Origin: Undaria pinnatifida
Lineage: Eukaryota; Sar; Phaeophyceae; Laminariales; Alariaceae
Length of the DNA stretch: 64,000 nt
NCBI GenBank assembly: GCA_012845835.1
Contig: JABAKD010000012.1
Span: 434,001-498,000, forward strand
Reading direction: 5' to 3'
The translations under genes and the position numbers were made by a program. Within the stretch, counting starts at the first letter, position 1; each line of letters opens with the position of its first letter. Positions 31,437 to 43,512 of this stretch are shown here, one piece after another. The notes beneath the pieces were generated by a model, which ran no database searches, was not told where the DNA came from, and saw only the letters and a program-made list of their open reading frames with translations.

Positions 31437-33103
31437 AAATAAGTGACCGCGGGCGCATCAAACGCTCCTTTCAAAACAATGACGATTTGCAACTCTCCCC
31501 TCGTGTTCAACAGTGGTGACATAGCATAACCACATCACCTCGCTTGCTGTATTCGTAAGATGTATCTCTTTCCTAGAATTGGCGACCTCAGAGCCTCACA
31601 TCGGCACGGCAAAAATCATGGGCGTAAAGTCGTGCAGGCAGCTAATAATGATGGGAAAAGGAAGTACAGGCAGATATAATATGTTAAAATTGCGGTAGAC
31701 CACACTACCAACCGATTACGTAGGGTATTTCGTACTTAACGTCCGCATGATCGCCTCCCAACCTATGCCAAACGAAGTATGACTAATAAAGCAACGTAAG
31801 TGAGCGCGGGTACACCAAGCGTTCCTTTCGAAACACCGAAGACTTGCACTTCTCCCCCTCTTGCTCAATGGCGGTGACATTGTATGACCACATCACCTCG
31901 CCTGTTGTATTTTGCAAAATGTATCTTTTTCTTATAATTAGCGATGTCAGAGCCCCACACCGGCACGGTAAATCATGGAATTTCATGGTTTTACCTATCG
32001 ATTGAAATATTATATCTTTATCCATTATGTACAATAACAAATTATATGAAGGTGTCACATCAAACTTTCTAGAACAATAAACAATACCAGGCAGGTGATA
32101 TAAGGGGATATATTATTGCTACAACCGTCATATTTGTCCCCTTCAAGGGTTTATAGTTTCCGCACATATTGAAGTGTCCCGCCCGCTCCCCGCCCTCCAC
32201 CCCACCCAATCCCTCTTGTTTAAACGCACCACCTGAAATCAAAATCTGCCAGAGTAGTAAACACTACCAGCCAGCTAATATCATCTCATTATCCATCTAG
32301 CCATCCATGCCGTAGCTCCAACTCATCTCCTCCTCCCCCCCCCCCCACCCTTTTTTTTCCACGTTCCCTCTTGTTCAAACGACCCACCAAAAATCGAAAT
32401 CGGCCAGAGTAATAAAACTTCTATTCAATTGATATCACGTCAAAATATTTCTAGCCATCCATGACGTAGCTTTAATTCATCCCGCCGCCCCCCCCCCCCC
32501 CGCCGCCCCCTCCTTCCCCACCACCCGCACGATCTCCTAGACCTGGCACCATGCGTATACCAAACCCCTACGTCTATGCGACCTAAAGCTGTTGAAAACT
32601 GTTTTACCCCAACCCCCCCCCCCGCCCCCACCCACCCCCTCGAACACTCCGCCCTTTCCTCACTGGTTGTACGACTTACAGGATATACATGACAAACTGG
32701 TGCATTCCTTTCAAAACCGTCAGATTTGATCCCCTTAAAGGAATTATAGTTTCCACGCACAGATTGAGTTGCCCCGCCCCCCCCCCGCCTCCGCCCACGG
32801 CTCCGTCTTGTTCAAACCCATGCCCCCACTCTCTTTAAAAACTCCGCCCTGCCCTCACCGGTTATACGACTTACAGGATACACTTGATAAACTGATGCTT
32901 TTCCTTCCACGGCTGTCAGATTTTGTCCCCCTCAAAAACAGGCTTTATAGTTTCCGCGCACAGACTGACTAACATCACGCTGTTGACCCTGATAGCTACA
33001 CTGTAGTTCCAAGGGGAGTCGCCGACCTGTATCCTTCATGAGGACACACACCCAGTAATACGAGCGATGGCAGAAACACACACAACTTGCAAAGATGAGT
33101 AAA
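31437..33103 (-). mobile_element. Family 1 repeat, inverted, 1.7 kb
   Basis: Begins with the far-end module (CAACTCTCCCCTCGTGTTCA, CACATCACCTCGCTTGC), which occurs twice (31440-31600 and 31800-31960) flanking a single copy of the 50-bp unit (GATCGCCTCCCAACCTATGCC, about 31700-31770). The C-run blocks (32180-32640, 32770-32800) and the terminus end follow at about 33103, where it meets a forward copy head-to-head. Confidence 0.8.
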
Positions 33104-33109
33104 TAAAAA

Positions 33110-33930
33110 AAACACTCCAGCTGTGAAATCGAAGATTTTGTCGAAACTCATTTTTGCGAGCTGTGTGATATGTTCATAATACTACAAAAATATAAATACA
33201 CTTCAGCCGTGACATCGAAGATTTTGTCGAAACTCATCTTTGCAAGCTGTGTGTGATACTCCAATCGCGCGTATTATTGGGTGTGTGTCCTCGACAAGGA
33301 TATAGATCGGCTACTCCCCTTGGAACCACGGTATAGCTATCCGGGCCAACAGGGTGACGTTAACTAGTCGGTCTGTGCTATCCGGGCCAACAGGGTGACG
33401 TTAACTAGTCGGTCTGTGCCCGAAAACTATTTACCCGTTTTTGAGGGGGACAAAACCTGACAGCTGTGGAAGGAAATGTATCAGGTTATCAAATGAATCA
33501 TGTCAGTCGAATAACCCGTGAGGGGAGGGCGGAATATTTAAGAACGTCAGGGGGGAGGGGAAAAAATCATGTCGCATAGATGTAGGGGTTTGCTATGCGC
33601 GTGGTGCTAGGTCTAGGCGATGGTGCAGGTGGTGGAAATGGAGAGGGCGTTGGGGGCGGGAGGGGGTGGGAATTGAAGCAGCAGCATGGATAGCTCTAGA
33701 AATATAATGAGAGGTGACATCCAGTGCGTGGAAGTTTTTATTACGCTGGCAAATTTCGATCTTAGGTGGGGCGTTTGAGCAAGAGAGAGCAGAGAAAGAA
33801 AAAAGAAAGAGGGAGGGGGGGGGGGGGGGGGGGGTCAACAGGTTTAGGTCACATATGATATCAAAATACACTCCAGCTAGCTGTGAGATCAAAGATTTAT
33901 TCGAAACTCATCTTTGCAAGATTATTATAA
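33110..33930 (+). mobile_element. Family 1 repeat pieces, forward
   Basis: A 70-bp terminus fragment (33110-33182), then a new terminus at about 33190 and a copy with G runs to about 33835, then another short terminus fragment (33860-33925). A 55-60-bp duplication of CTATCCGGGCCAACAGGGTG lies at 33325-33415. Repeated insertion at or next to earlier termini is the simplest reading. Confidence 0.7.
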
Positions 33931-36645
33931 AAAAAAATACACTCCAGCTGTGAGATCGAATATTTTGTCGAAACTCATCTTTGCAAGCTGTGTGTGATAC
34001 TCCGATCGCGCGCATTACGAGTTGTGTGTCCTCATTAAGGATATAGGTCGGCGACTCCCCTTGCAACTACAGTGTATGTAGCTATCAGGGTCAACAGGAT
34101 GATTTTAGTCAGTCTGTACGCGGAAACTATAAAATCCGTTTCTGAGGGGGACAAAACTTGACAGCTGTGGAAGGAAAAGCATCAGTTTATCAAGTAAATC
34201 CTGTACGTCGAATATCCGGTGAGGGGAGGGCTGAGTTTTTAAGGACGTGGGGGCCTGATTTTGATCAAAAGGGGGGCGGAAGGGGGGGAGGGGGGGAGGA
34301 GACGGGTGGGGCAGGTCAATTTGTGCGTGGAAACTATAAATATTTCTTGTGGGGGAAGGGGGGGGATTGTGGCGGGGGGGGGCGAGGGCGGGGGGGGAGG
34401 GCTTTAGGTCGCATGGATGTAGGGGTTTGCTGTACGCATGGTGCTAGGTCTGGGCGACGGTGCGGGTGGTGGGGAAGGAGGGGGCGTTGGGGGCGGGGGT
34501 GGGTGGGAATTGCAGCAGCGGCATGGACGGCTCTGAAACGATAACGAGGCGATATCCAGGGCGTGGAAGTGTTTGTTACTCTAGCGGATTTCGATAGTAG
34601 GAGGGGCGTTTAAGCAAAAAAAAAGCGAGGAAAAAAAAAAATAAAAGAAGGCGGGGGGGGGGAGGGGGGGGGGTAGAAAGGGTTTTCAAGAGGTTTAGGT
34701 CACATATAATATTAAAGTCAAGGATTTGGTCGACACTGATGTTCGCAAAATTGTGTGTGATCCTCCGATCGCGCGTATTAATGATATATGTAGGGGCCTA
34801 CTATACGCGCGGTGCTGGGTCTAGGCGATCGTGCGGGGTGTGGGGAGGGAGGGGGCGTTGGAGGGGGGGAGGGGGGATGAATGAAAACTACGTCATAGAT
34901 GACTAGAAAGATAATGGCGTGATATAAATTGCTTAGAAGTGTTTATTACTCTGGCCGATTTCGATTGTAAGTGGGGCGTGTGAACAAACTGGGCGGAGAA
35001 CAAAGGGGGGGGGGGGAGAGATGAGTTGGAGCTACGGCATGGATGGCTAGATGGATAATGAGATGATATCAGCTGGCTGGTAGTGTTTACTGCTCTGGCA
35101 GATTTTGATTTCAGGTGGTGCGTTTAAACAAGAGGGATCGGGGGGGCAGGGGGCGGGGGGGCGAGCATTTCAATATGTGCGCGGAAACCATAAACCCTTG
35201 AAGGGAACGAATCTGACGGTTGCAGCAAGAAGACACCCCTTTATATCACCCGCCTGGTAATGTTTATTTTTCTAGAAGGTTTGATGTTACATGTAGTATG
35301 CAACCCAGTTCTTAGGTGTAGTAAACAACGTGTTAAAGGCTTCGTAATTTGTTATTGTAAATGGATCGAAAGCTAGAATATTTCAATCGATAGGTACAGT
35401 CATGTAGATACCATTATTTTCTGACATCGCTTATTATAAGAAAGAGATGCATATTGCCAAATACAACAGGCGAGGTGATGGTCATGCAATGTCACCGCCA
35501 TTTTCATATGAAAGAGATTCGTACATATTGCCAAATACAACAGGCGAGGTGATGTCGTCATGCAATGTCACCGCCATTGAGCACGAAAGGGAGAAATGCA
35601 AATCGTCAGCGTTTTGAAAGGAACGCTTAGTGTACCCGCGCATAATGACGTTTCTTCGTTAGTGATACTTCGCGTGGCATAGGTTGGGAGGCGATCATGC
35701 AGACGGAAAGTACGAAATACCCTACGCAATAGGTTGGGAGGCGATCATGCAGACGGAAAGTACGAAATACCCTACGCAATAGGTTGGGAGGCGATCATGC
35801 AGACGGAAAGTACGACATACCCTACGCAATAGGTTGGGAGGCGATCATGCAGACGGAAAGTACAAAATACCCTACGCAATAGGTTGGGAGGCGATCATGC
35901 AGACGGAAAGTACGAAATACCCTACGCAATAGGTCGGGAGGCGATTATGCAGACGGAAAGTACGAAATACCCTACGCAATAGGTTGGGAGGCGATCATGC
36001 AGACGGAAAGTACGACACACCCTACGCAATAGGTTGGGAGGCGATCATGCAGACGGAAAGTACGAAATACCCTACGCAATAGGTTGGGAGGCGATCATGC
36101 AGACGGAAAGTACGAAATACCCTGCGCAATAGGTTGGGAGGCGATCATGCAGACGGAAAGTACGAAATTCCCTACGCAATAGGTTGGGAGGCGATCATGC
36201 AAACAGAAAGTACGAAATACCCTACGCAATAGGTTGGGAGGCGATCATGCAGACGGAAAGTACGAAATACCCTACGCAATAGGTTGGGAGGCGATCATGC
36301 AGACAGAAAGTACGAAATACCCTGCGCAATAGGTTGGAGGCGATCATGCAGACGGAAAGTACGAAATACCCTACGCAATAGGTTGGGAGGCGATCATGCA
36401 GACGGAAAGTACGAAATACCCTACGCAATAGGTTGGAAGTGTGGTTCACCGCAATTTTAACATATCTGCCTGTACTTCCTTTTTACATTATTATGGTCTC
36501 AAATGTACGATTTTACGCCTATGATTTTTGCCGTGCCGATGTGGGACTCTGAGTTGGCCAACTCTAAGACAGAGATACATCTTACAAATACAGCAAGCGA
36601 GGTGACGTGGGCATGCGATATATACGTATATGTAGGGGCTTGCAA
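33926..36645 (+). mobile_element. Family 1 repeat, longest copy (2.7 kb)
   Basis: Starts at ATTATAAAAAAAAATACACT and runs through the terminus module, G-run blocks (34265-34400, 34640-34675, 34845-34880, 35000-35010, 35140-35165), the far-end module (GCGAGGTGATGTCGTCATGC, GAGAAATGCAAATCGTCAGC), the 50-bp array, and a last segment with GCCGTGCCGATGTGGGACTC ending near 36645. Serves as the reference for the family. It encodes no recognisable protein. Confidence 0.8.
35681..36429 (+). repeat. 50-bp tandem array, 15 units, inside family 1
   Basis: The unit starts AGGTTGGGAGGCGATCATGC, continues with GACGGAAAGTACGAAATACC and ends CTACGCAAT. Fourteen units are 50 bp, one (from 36331) is 49 bp, and a partial unit begins at 36430. 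Units differ by only zero to three bases. Other family 1 copies carry this sequence once (about 31700 and 39970 on the minus strand) or cut short (48548). The length is not a multiple of three, so the open frame across it is not coding. Confidence 0.95.
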
Positions 36646-36663
36646 GAGGAAGCGGGAATATAT

Positions 36664-37480
36664 ATAAAAAAAAATGAAAATACACTCCAGCTGTGAGATC
36701 GAAGATTTGTCGAAACTCATATTTGCAAGCTGTGAGTGTGATACTCCGATCGCGCGTATTTCGGGTTGTGTGTCCTAATTAAGGATATAGGTCGGCGACT
36801 CCCCTTGCAACTGCAGTGTAGCTATCAGGATCAACAGGGTGATGTTAGGCAGTCTGTGCGCGGAAACTATAAAACCCGTTTCTGAGGGAGACAAAATCTG
36901 ACAGCTGTGGAAGGAAACGCATACGTTTATCAAGTGAATACTGTAAGTCGAATAACCGGTGAGGGGAGGGCGGAGTTTTTTAAGACGTGGGGGCCTGATT
37001 TTGATCAAAAGGGGGGCGGGAGGGGGGGATGGGGGGGGAGGCGACGGGTGGGGCAGGTCAATTTGTGCGTGGAAACTATGAATCCTTCTTGTGGGAGAGG
37101 GGGGGGGAAATGTGCCGGGGGGGGGCGGGGGGCGGGGGGGGAGGGCTTTAGGTCGCATAGATGTAGGGGTTTGCTATATGCGTGGTGCTAGGTTTAGGCG
37201 ATGGTGCGGGTGGTGGGGAAGGAGGGGGCGTTGGGGGCGGGGGTGGGTGGGAATTGCAGCAGCGGCATGGACGGCTCTAAAACGATAGTGAGGCGGTGTC
37301 CAGGGCGTGGAAGTGTTTATTACTCTGGCGGATTTCGATATTATTAGGTGGGGCGTTTAAGCAAGAGAAAGCGAGGAGAAAAAATATAAATAAATCAACA
37401 GGGGGCGGGGGGGCGAGGGAAAGGGTTTTCAGTTTTTAAGAGGTTTAGGTCGCATATAACAGGTTTAGGTCACATATATA
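36664..37480 (+). mobile_element. Family 1 repeat, forward, 0.8 kb
   Basis: Terminus ATGAAAATACACTCCAGCTG, then the standard modules and G runs at 37015-37045 and 37095-37145, ending at AGGTTTAGGTCACATATA. Very similar to the first 1.1 kb of the 10- and 34-kb copies. Confidence 0.8.
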
Positions 37481-37506
37481 TATATGTATCCTACTAAGTA
37501 CTTGTA

Positions 37507-37560
37507 TGAGTTTCGACAAAATCATTGATCTCACAGCTGGAGTGTACTTTTGTTATTAGA
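37507..37560 (-). mobile_element. Family 1 terminus fragment, inverted
   Basis: ATGAGTTTCGACAAAATC then GATCTCACAGCTGGAGTGTA: only the last 54 bp at the shared terminus. Confidence 0.65.
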
Positions 37561-37564
37561 CTAT

Positions 37565-38195
37565 AATAATACTTCCAGTAGTCCCGATCAACACTCATAT
37601 TTATGGAGGAAGTCGCTCCGCGCTTTTCGTGATATGAATGCCGACCTTCCCAACACCTATTTACAATGTGCGCTAGTTTGTGGCCTACGTACGACGGTCG
37701 CTCCACCCAGAATTATCCATGGAGGAGGCAGCCTGGAACAGCAAAACAATCGGCTACTCGTACGGCGGTGACGCACTTTCGTTCATTTCTGTTTTGGCGC
37801 AAGAGCTTCCTTCTGTAGAGAGTGCAGGAATCTGGCGTTTTGGATCCACGCTTTAGTTTGTGTATCCTCTCCTGGCAGAGTGTGAGATGGGCGCTCGAAG
37901 AGCTTAAGGATCAAGTGTGCACCGCCCGACGCCTGGTGATGCAGAACGCCAGATCTCACTCGTCGGTCTTCATTCGATTAATACAGGAGGTGTGTGAGTC
38001 TACATTTATTTGCAATACATCAAGAGCAGAAGAGATATATCACTTCGGAGCGGTAGCGATCGACGTCCACCGAACATCAGGACTGGGCTGGGCCTCCGCT
38101 GGCCTGCCACATATACAGGGAGTACACAAGAACTTGCGTACGAGCCCGGTGGACCCAAGTAGCCCACTCCGAAGGTTAACTCACACTATTATAAC
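37565..38195 (+). other. Non-repeat island with a protein-like frame
   Basis: A frame open from about 37822 gives RFSLCILSWQSVRWALEELK and SSVFIRLIQEVCESTFICN before running into the family 1 copy at 38195. The part before the repeat could be a gene remnant, but no family or start codon is convincing. Confidence 0.2.
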
Positions 38196-38481
38196 ACCTG
38201 TTGTTTCATGCATACTGCATCCTACAGATGTCTGGTTTTGTCCCCCTCAATGCGGGTTATACAGTTTCCGTGCGCAGAACAAGGCTGAACGTCTTAGTCC
38301 TGTTGACCCTGGCAATAGCAGGGGAGTCACCGACCTGTATCCTTCACGAGGGTACACACACCCCGTAACACGCGCGATCGAAGTATCACACGCAGCTTGC
38401 AAAAAGCTGAGTTTTGATAAAAAATATTTTTGGTCGATCTCACAGCTGCTAGCTGATGATGTGTATTTTTCATTTTTATAA
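38195..38481 (-). mobile_element. Family 1 repeat, inverted fragment
   Basis: TTTTGTCCCCCTCAATGCGG, CCTGTTGACCCTGGCA, CACGCGCGATCGAAGTATC and the terminus CTCACAGCTG followed by TGTATTTTTCATTTTTATAA. Truncated on the C-run side. Confidence 0.75.
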
Positions 38482-39530
38482 ATGGTCCCAAACGCCACAA
38501 AATGCATCCATCTCTGGTTTGTCTGGCTAGGCCAACTCGTTGCAACGTAACGATGGTCGCTCCTCGTCAATACTCTCTACGGCGTTCTATTCAGAGATGA
38601 CTGTTGACTGCAATACTCACCCTTTCTCCCAGTCTCAATGGTCCGTGCCGTCTCAAAATCGACGATACTTCGGTAAGACAAGTTCACAAGCGTCGCCAAT
38701 TGCGAACGGCGACGGTGAGTAGACTAAATTATTAATAACTTAAACATTGCTGCTGCTGTGACTTGGGAAAGGGCATAACAGGTACCTTGTGTCATATACA
38801 TGTTATTATGAGGTAATGTGGCCTCTGGTGCGTGTGAGTTATTGTCCTTAACAGTGTACTCTGTAAGACCAGGACTAAAGAACATATCATAGGCTATACC
38901 CATACCCAGTACCAGGTATGTTACTTATCACGCCAGACGCTTCCCACTCGACAGCATCACTCTGCTTACGTACAGGTGTTTATTGCCGCGGCAGATTCAT
39001 ACCGGAGCATATAGCAACCCTCCCAGCGTAACCTACTACTACTCTGATTATCTAGTATTACTATTACTGCTGTCGTGTTATGTCATACCTTTCTAGCTCT
39101 AGTATTCGGGCGTCTCGACGGACGTGACGTGACGATACCTCGGCGGGGGGGAGGGGGGGCAGAGTAGTCCGGAGTACAGCAGTGTGGTCACCTATGTACT
39201 CCAAATAGGAAAACAAGAAGACGGGTCCATTTGTGGATCGCGGTATGTCATATACGTTGAAATGCTTCAATATCGGGTGCGGCATAACACGCAGGGGGGG
39301 GGGGAGATCCGTTCGAGCTTTTCGTCCCACGGTCAGCTGCTGTCCGCAATCAATCTATTATAAAAAATGTTGTAATAGGACAGAAACTAATAATAATACT
39401 GGAACAAAGTAAGGAGGAAATCGATCGGCGCTGAACACTCAACCAACCGACCAATCGACCCATCCCAGCCCCATCAACCAGCCCAACCAACCAACGGTAA
39501 TGATCTGCGAACACCGAGAATACTGTTCTA
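38482..39530. other. No supportable gene
   Basis: A short frame at 38540-38722 ends just before GGTGAGTAG, which could be a splice donor, but nothing else supports an exon. Two G runs (39140-39160, 39294-39304) are present. Confidence 0.35.
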
Positions 39531-39672
39531 CGGCTTAGTCTGGGTACGCTATTGGTTAACCTTCCGCAAGTGGTCAAACGGACTAATACCCACTAATTCC
39601 TTAACAAATGGCGTCGTCGACAGACCATGGGTTGTTGGATCGTGGGTTCGAATCCCAACGTCCACAATATAC
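39530..39672 (+). mobile_element. Possible LTR-element fossil or tRNA-like repeat
   Basis: TGTTCTACGGCTTAGTCTGG, GGTTAACCTTCCGCAAGTGG and GGTCAAACGGACTAATACCC match the 16.36-kb and 17.95-kb pieces; GGCGTCGTCGACAG and GTGGGTTCGAATCCC match 16.16-16.21 kb. The element is a broken short remnant without coding parts. The GTTCGAATCCC stretch could be tRNA-derived. Confidence 0.3.
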
Positions 39673-39699
39673 TAAACAAATAAAAAACTTTTCAAGGTC

Positions 39700-39950
39700 G
39701 TGTTCTGTAGGGTACTCACAAACCGTACCCGGGGTATTTACCCGGGTATAACCCTACAAATAACTTTTGTAAGTTCTGTATGTAGGACGTTCGTACCCGT
39801 ACCCAGAACTTCTGGAAGTTCTGTACGACATTCATACCCGTACCCGGAACTTCTGGAAGTTCTGTACGCCAGTGCCGCAAATACCCAGGGTACGGGTGAA
39901 TATTTTTTTTCACTAATGTGAGTTCTGTACGCCCGTGCCACAATACCTTG
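39700..39950 (+). repeat. 41-62-bp tandem repeat with near-palindromic core
   Basis: AGTTCTGTACG starts four units (about 39773, 39817, 39858 and 39920); units carry ACCCGTACCCGGAACTTCTGG. GAACTTCTGGAAGTTC at the unit joins is nearly self-complementary. It abuts the next family 1 copy. Confidence 0.7.
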
Positions 39951-40413
39951 CGGTAAACCACACTACCAACCTATTGCGTGGTAGGGTATTTCGTACTTAC
40001 CGTCTGCATGATCGCCTCCCAACCTATGCCAAGCGAATTATGACTAACGAAGTAACGCAAGTGAGCGCGGGCACACCAAGCGTTCCTTTCAAAACACTGA
40101 CGATTCGCATTGCTCCCTCTCGTGCTCAATGGCGGTGACATTGCATGACCACATCACCTTGCCTGTCGTATTTGGCATATAGACTATATGTATCTCTTTC
40201 ATATAATTAGCGATGTCAGAAAATAATGGTAACTACAGGATTGTACCTATCGATTGAAATATTCTATGTTTCGATCCATGTACAACAACAAATTATGAAG
40301 CTTCAACACGTTGTTTACTACGACACCTTAAGACTGGGTTGCATACTGCATCTATCTAACATCAAACATTCTAGAATAGTAAACATTGCCAGGCAGCCGA
40401 CACCACCTCCAGA
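39945..40413 (-). mobile_element. Family 1 repeat, far-end part only
   Basis: Contains GCGGTAAACCACACTACC, a single 50-bp unit, ACACCAAGCGTTCCTTTC, CATGACCACATCACCTTGCC and TTCTAGAATAGTAAAC. The C-run and terminus parts are absent, so this copy ends internally, unlike most others. Confidence 0.75.
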
Positions 40414-42705
40414 AAACGACTGAATATTATTCCGACTAGTAGCTCTTCGGTGACCAACGTCGTGCCGACTCACAGCTCTTGTAGATGGATTTTCAATCAT
40501 GATTTCTTCGAGATAGACTCGTCTCCGGATAACGCGTTGCTAAATAAAGCATTGACTATGGTGCCCGTTGCCAATGGTGTGGGAGGGAGCACGTACAATT
40601 TTGTGTGAATATTTCATGGAGAAGAAATTCGGGGGGAAATACGACGTAGCACACTTGCCGTCAGCTATGATCTCGACCAAGCTGACTGATACTCCACTCT
40701 GTCGCCGTACATAATGATACATGCACGCACACAAAATACAAATGCAAATCGCTTCTTCGTGTCTGTTCTGCATGTCTTGTCTGTCTCGTGAAGGTTACAG
40801 AAAGGAAGGGGGATGAAGGCGAATGCTGTAGTCTATACGTTTCAAGTCTACATACATAGAATAGGTATACTCACTTGTACGATAGTACGACAATCACCAT
40901 ATATATATATATATATATATATCTCAAACTAGTTTCGGCCAGGGTACTCAGGACTGATGGTGGTGATGATGTTCTTGATTATTTTTTTAAGCCGGTTGAA
41001 ACGTATCTTTGTTGAACTGTGTCAGTTGGGTGTTGAAGGAGTGTGTTGAGTGTGTTTTTTAAAGTTGGTGCAATAATAGGGTATAACAACGATTTATATA
41101 AGTACTGTCGTACAGTATTGTATTATAAGACTGCTGTGTTCGGCGGATACTACTGTTGGGCTTGCCATCCGAGACAATGCGCAGCATGGGTGCCCATCAG
41201 AAATGAATGAAGACATGACGCGTGCTGCGGAAGTCCTACATACATACTATTAATACGACAGTATTGTCTATCTAGCGTCTTGTGCTTCTTCCGCTCTTTC
41301 TCTTGCGTGAGGTCCTAGGAGCTCTCCACCTCACACAAACACTCATTTAGAATATCATGAGCGCAGCGCCAGATGAACGAGCCAACGGACTTCGGAACAT
41401 AAACAGCAAGACCGCAGAACACAGCGGCATTCCACAACGAGGTCAATTTACCGTATTGCTAATGCTAATAACTATGTTATTGCTATATGCCTAGCCTAAT
41501 GTTATTGCTGATGCTACTGCTAATTAATGATAATCGGAACACTTATTATTTAGAGTTCAGGGGCCCCGCTAGCCAGAAAACCCTTCGAAGAAAACATCAT
41601 CTTTTCTTCCGTTGTTGTAGTTCGTCGCTACACAGAAAACGAAGAAAAGCGCGTAGAACTATGTACCACAAAACCAAACGTCGACGCACATAACCAACGT
41701 TACGCTCGCTACCTCATACACTATATTCACAGATGTTATTAATCTCGATCAACCCCCCCTCTTAACAAAGCACTTCTTGGTGCACCAAAATCTGCTTTGT
41801 CCGGGAAACCCCGACATGCTCCGTCCCGGCATCAAAGGGATGTGAAGGTGCATGGCCATACGACGAGGTAAGTAAGGCTATGCATGAAATGAGTACCCCC
41901 CACCCCACCCCTCTCGCCCCAAAAACTTCCCAAGAACCACTCGAAAAGCAACCGCCGTCCCTACAAATGCGAAACTGGGTTGTGACCGTTGCGCGCATGT
42001 TTCAGCGCGCAGAAGACTGCTGCTGCTGTGCAGTGTGGTTTGTCGATGCTGTTTCTACATGCACGGGGCGAGGAAGGTCCATGCACCTACCTCTCCTCTC
42101 GCTACCTCCGGAGATCAAACTTCGTCAATCCCCCCATCCCTACCTACTTGAAATGGATTGCTCTCTGTAGATGGATAGGTTATAGATTGGACGTGAAACC
42201 ATGTAATGGTTGATGTGAAACCGCGTGATATTAAATGCCACATTCACGTCAAGGGCATATCATAGACGGGCGATTATATAGGTGACGATGATGGGACGAG
42301 CAGGACGACCCTCCATTCACTACCCTGCCCTACCCTGCACTACACCCTCATACAAAGCCCTGTTATATCTGTCTTCTAGCATTCTATTTAGGGAAATAAT
42401 GCATTATTATAAGCTTTTGAGCCTACCTAGCCAGCGAGCCATGAGGAGAGACTACCAATGAAGACACCGGAAGCCATGGGAGGCACGCTTCCCAACACCG
42501 ACCAACCACGCATTCCGCACTCGGGGTACTGTGACAAACTCCTATTTTTGTGCGGTTCGCTTGGTTCGACAGACTTTTAAATCACAGCAGTAATGCGAAC
42601 ACCGTCAACACAATCTTGAACACGACAACATGATCTAAGCACACAAGACACGACACCTCATACAAAGCAGGGTACTACGTCGTAACGGCAGGCAGGTTGA
42701 CACAC
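40414..42705. other. Gene-free stretch
   Basis: Contains an (AT)n run at about 40901-40922 and family N copy 2 (41768-41902). Frames are short and motif-free. Nothing else is supportable. Confidence 0.4.
41768..41902 (+). repeat. Dispersed repeat family N, copy 2 of 3
   Basis: Shares GGTGCACCA, GAAACCCCGACATGCTCCGT, CGGCATCAAAGGGATG and ATGCATGAAATGAGTACCCC with 9068-9240 and, more weakly, 61601-61752. Confidence 0.55.
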
Positions 42706-43370
42706 GCATATATTATAAAAAATGAAAATACACTCCAGCTGTGAGATCGAAGATTTCATCGAAACTCACCTTTGCAAGCTGTGTGTGATACTCCGATCGC
42801 GCGTATTACGGGTTGTATGTCCTCATTAAGGATATAGGTCGGCGACTCCCCTTGCAACTACAGTGTAGCTATCAGGGTCAACAGGGTAATTTTAGTCAGT
42901 CTGTGCGCGGAAACTATAAAACCCGTTTCTGAGGGGGACAAAATCTGACAGCTGTGGAAAGAAATGCATCAGTTTATCAAGTGAATCCCGTAAGTCGAAT
43001 AACCGGCGAGGGGAGGGCGGAGTTTCTGAGGACGTAGGGGCCTGATTTTGATCAAAAGGGCGGCGGGAGGGGGAGAGGGGGGGGAGGGACAGGTGGGGCA
43101 GCTTAATTTGTGCGTGGAAACTATGAATCCCTCTTGTGGGGGAGGGGGGGGGGATGTGGCGGGGGGGGGGGGGAGGGCTTTAGGTCGCATAGATGTAGGG
43201 GTTTACTATACGCGTGATGCTACGAGGTCTAGGCGATGGTGGGGGTGGTTGGGAAGGAGTGGGGGGGGGGGGGGGGTGCAGTAGGGGTATGGACGGCTCT
43301 AAAATGATAATGAGGTCATATCCAGGGCGTGAAAGTGTTTATTAATCTGGCGGATTTCGATATTAGGTGG
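42705..43370 (+). mobile_element. Family 1 repeat, forward, 0.67 kb
   Basis: Starts TATTATAAAAAATGAAAATA then CACTCCAGCTGTGAGATCG; has all terminus-side modules, G runs at 43060-43085, 43140-43170 and 43258-43277, and stops at GGCGGATTTCGATATTAGG. Confidence 0.8.
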
Positions 43371-43377
43371 ACGTACG

Positions 43378-43512
43378 TGTATGAGTGTATTAATGCATTG
43401 ATGTATTCGGGTGTTGATATATTAATGTATTAATGTATGAATGTATTGATGTATTAATGTACGAATGCATTGATTTATTAATATATGAATGCATGAATGC
43501 ATGAAAGTATAG
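43378..43512 (+). repeat. Degenerate 8-bp repeat (TGTATTAA / TGCATGAA)
   Basis: TGTATTAATG, TGTATGAATG, TGCATTGATT and TGCATGAATG follow one another with variable register, directly after the family 1 end. Confidence 0.8.

Noticed and set aside
35681-36429. 50-bp direct repeats as a CRISPR array
   Set aside because: Units abut directly with no unique spacers, and no cas genes are present; it is a tandem repeat within a dispersed element.
36222-36449. Open minus-strand frame across the 50-bp array
   Set aside because: A 50-bp unit changes frame at each copy; the frame is open only by composition.
37822-38481. 219-codon ORF as a gene
   Set aside because: Its second half is family 1 repeat sequence and it lacks an ATG start; only the first part remains a weak possibility.
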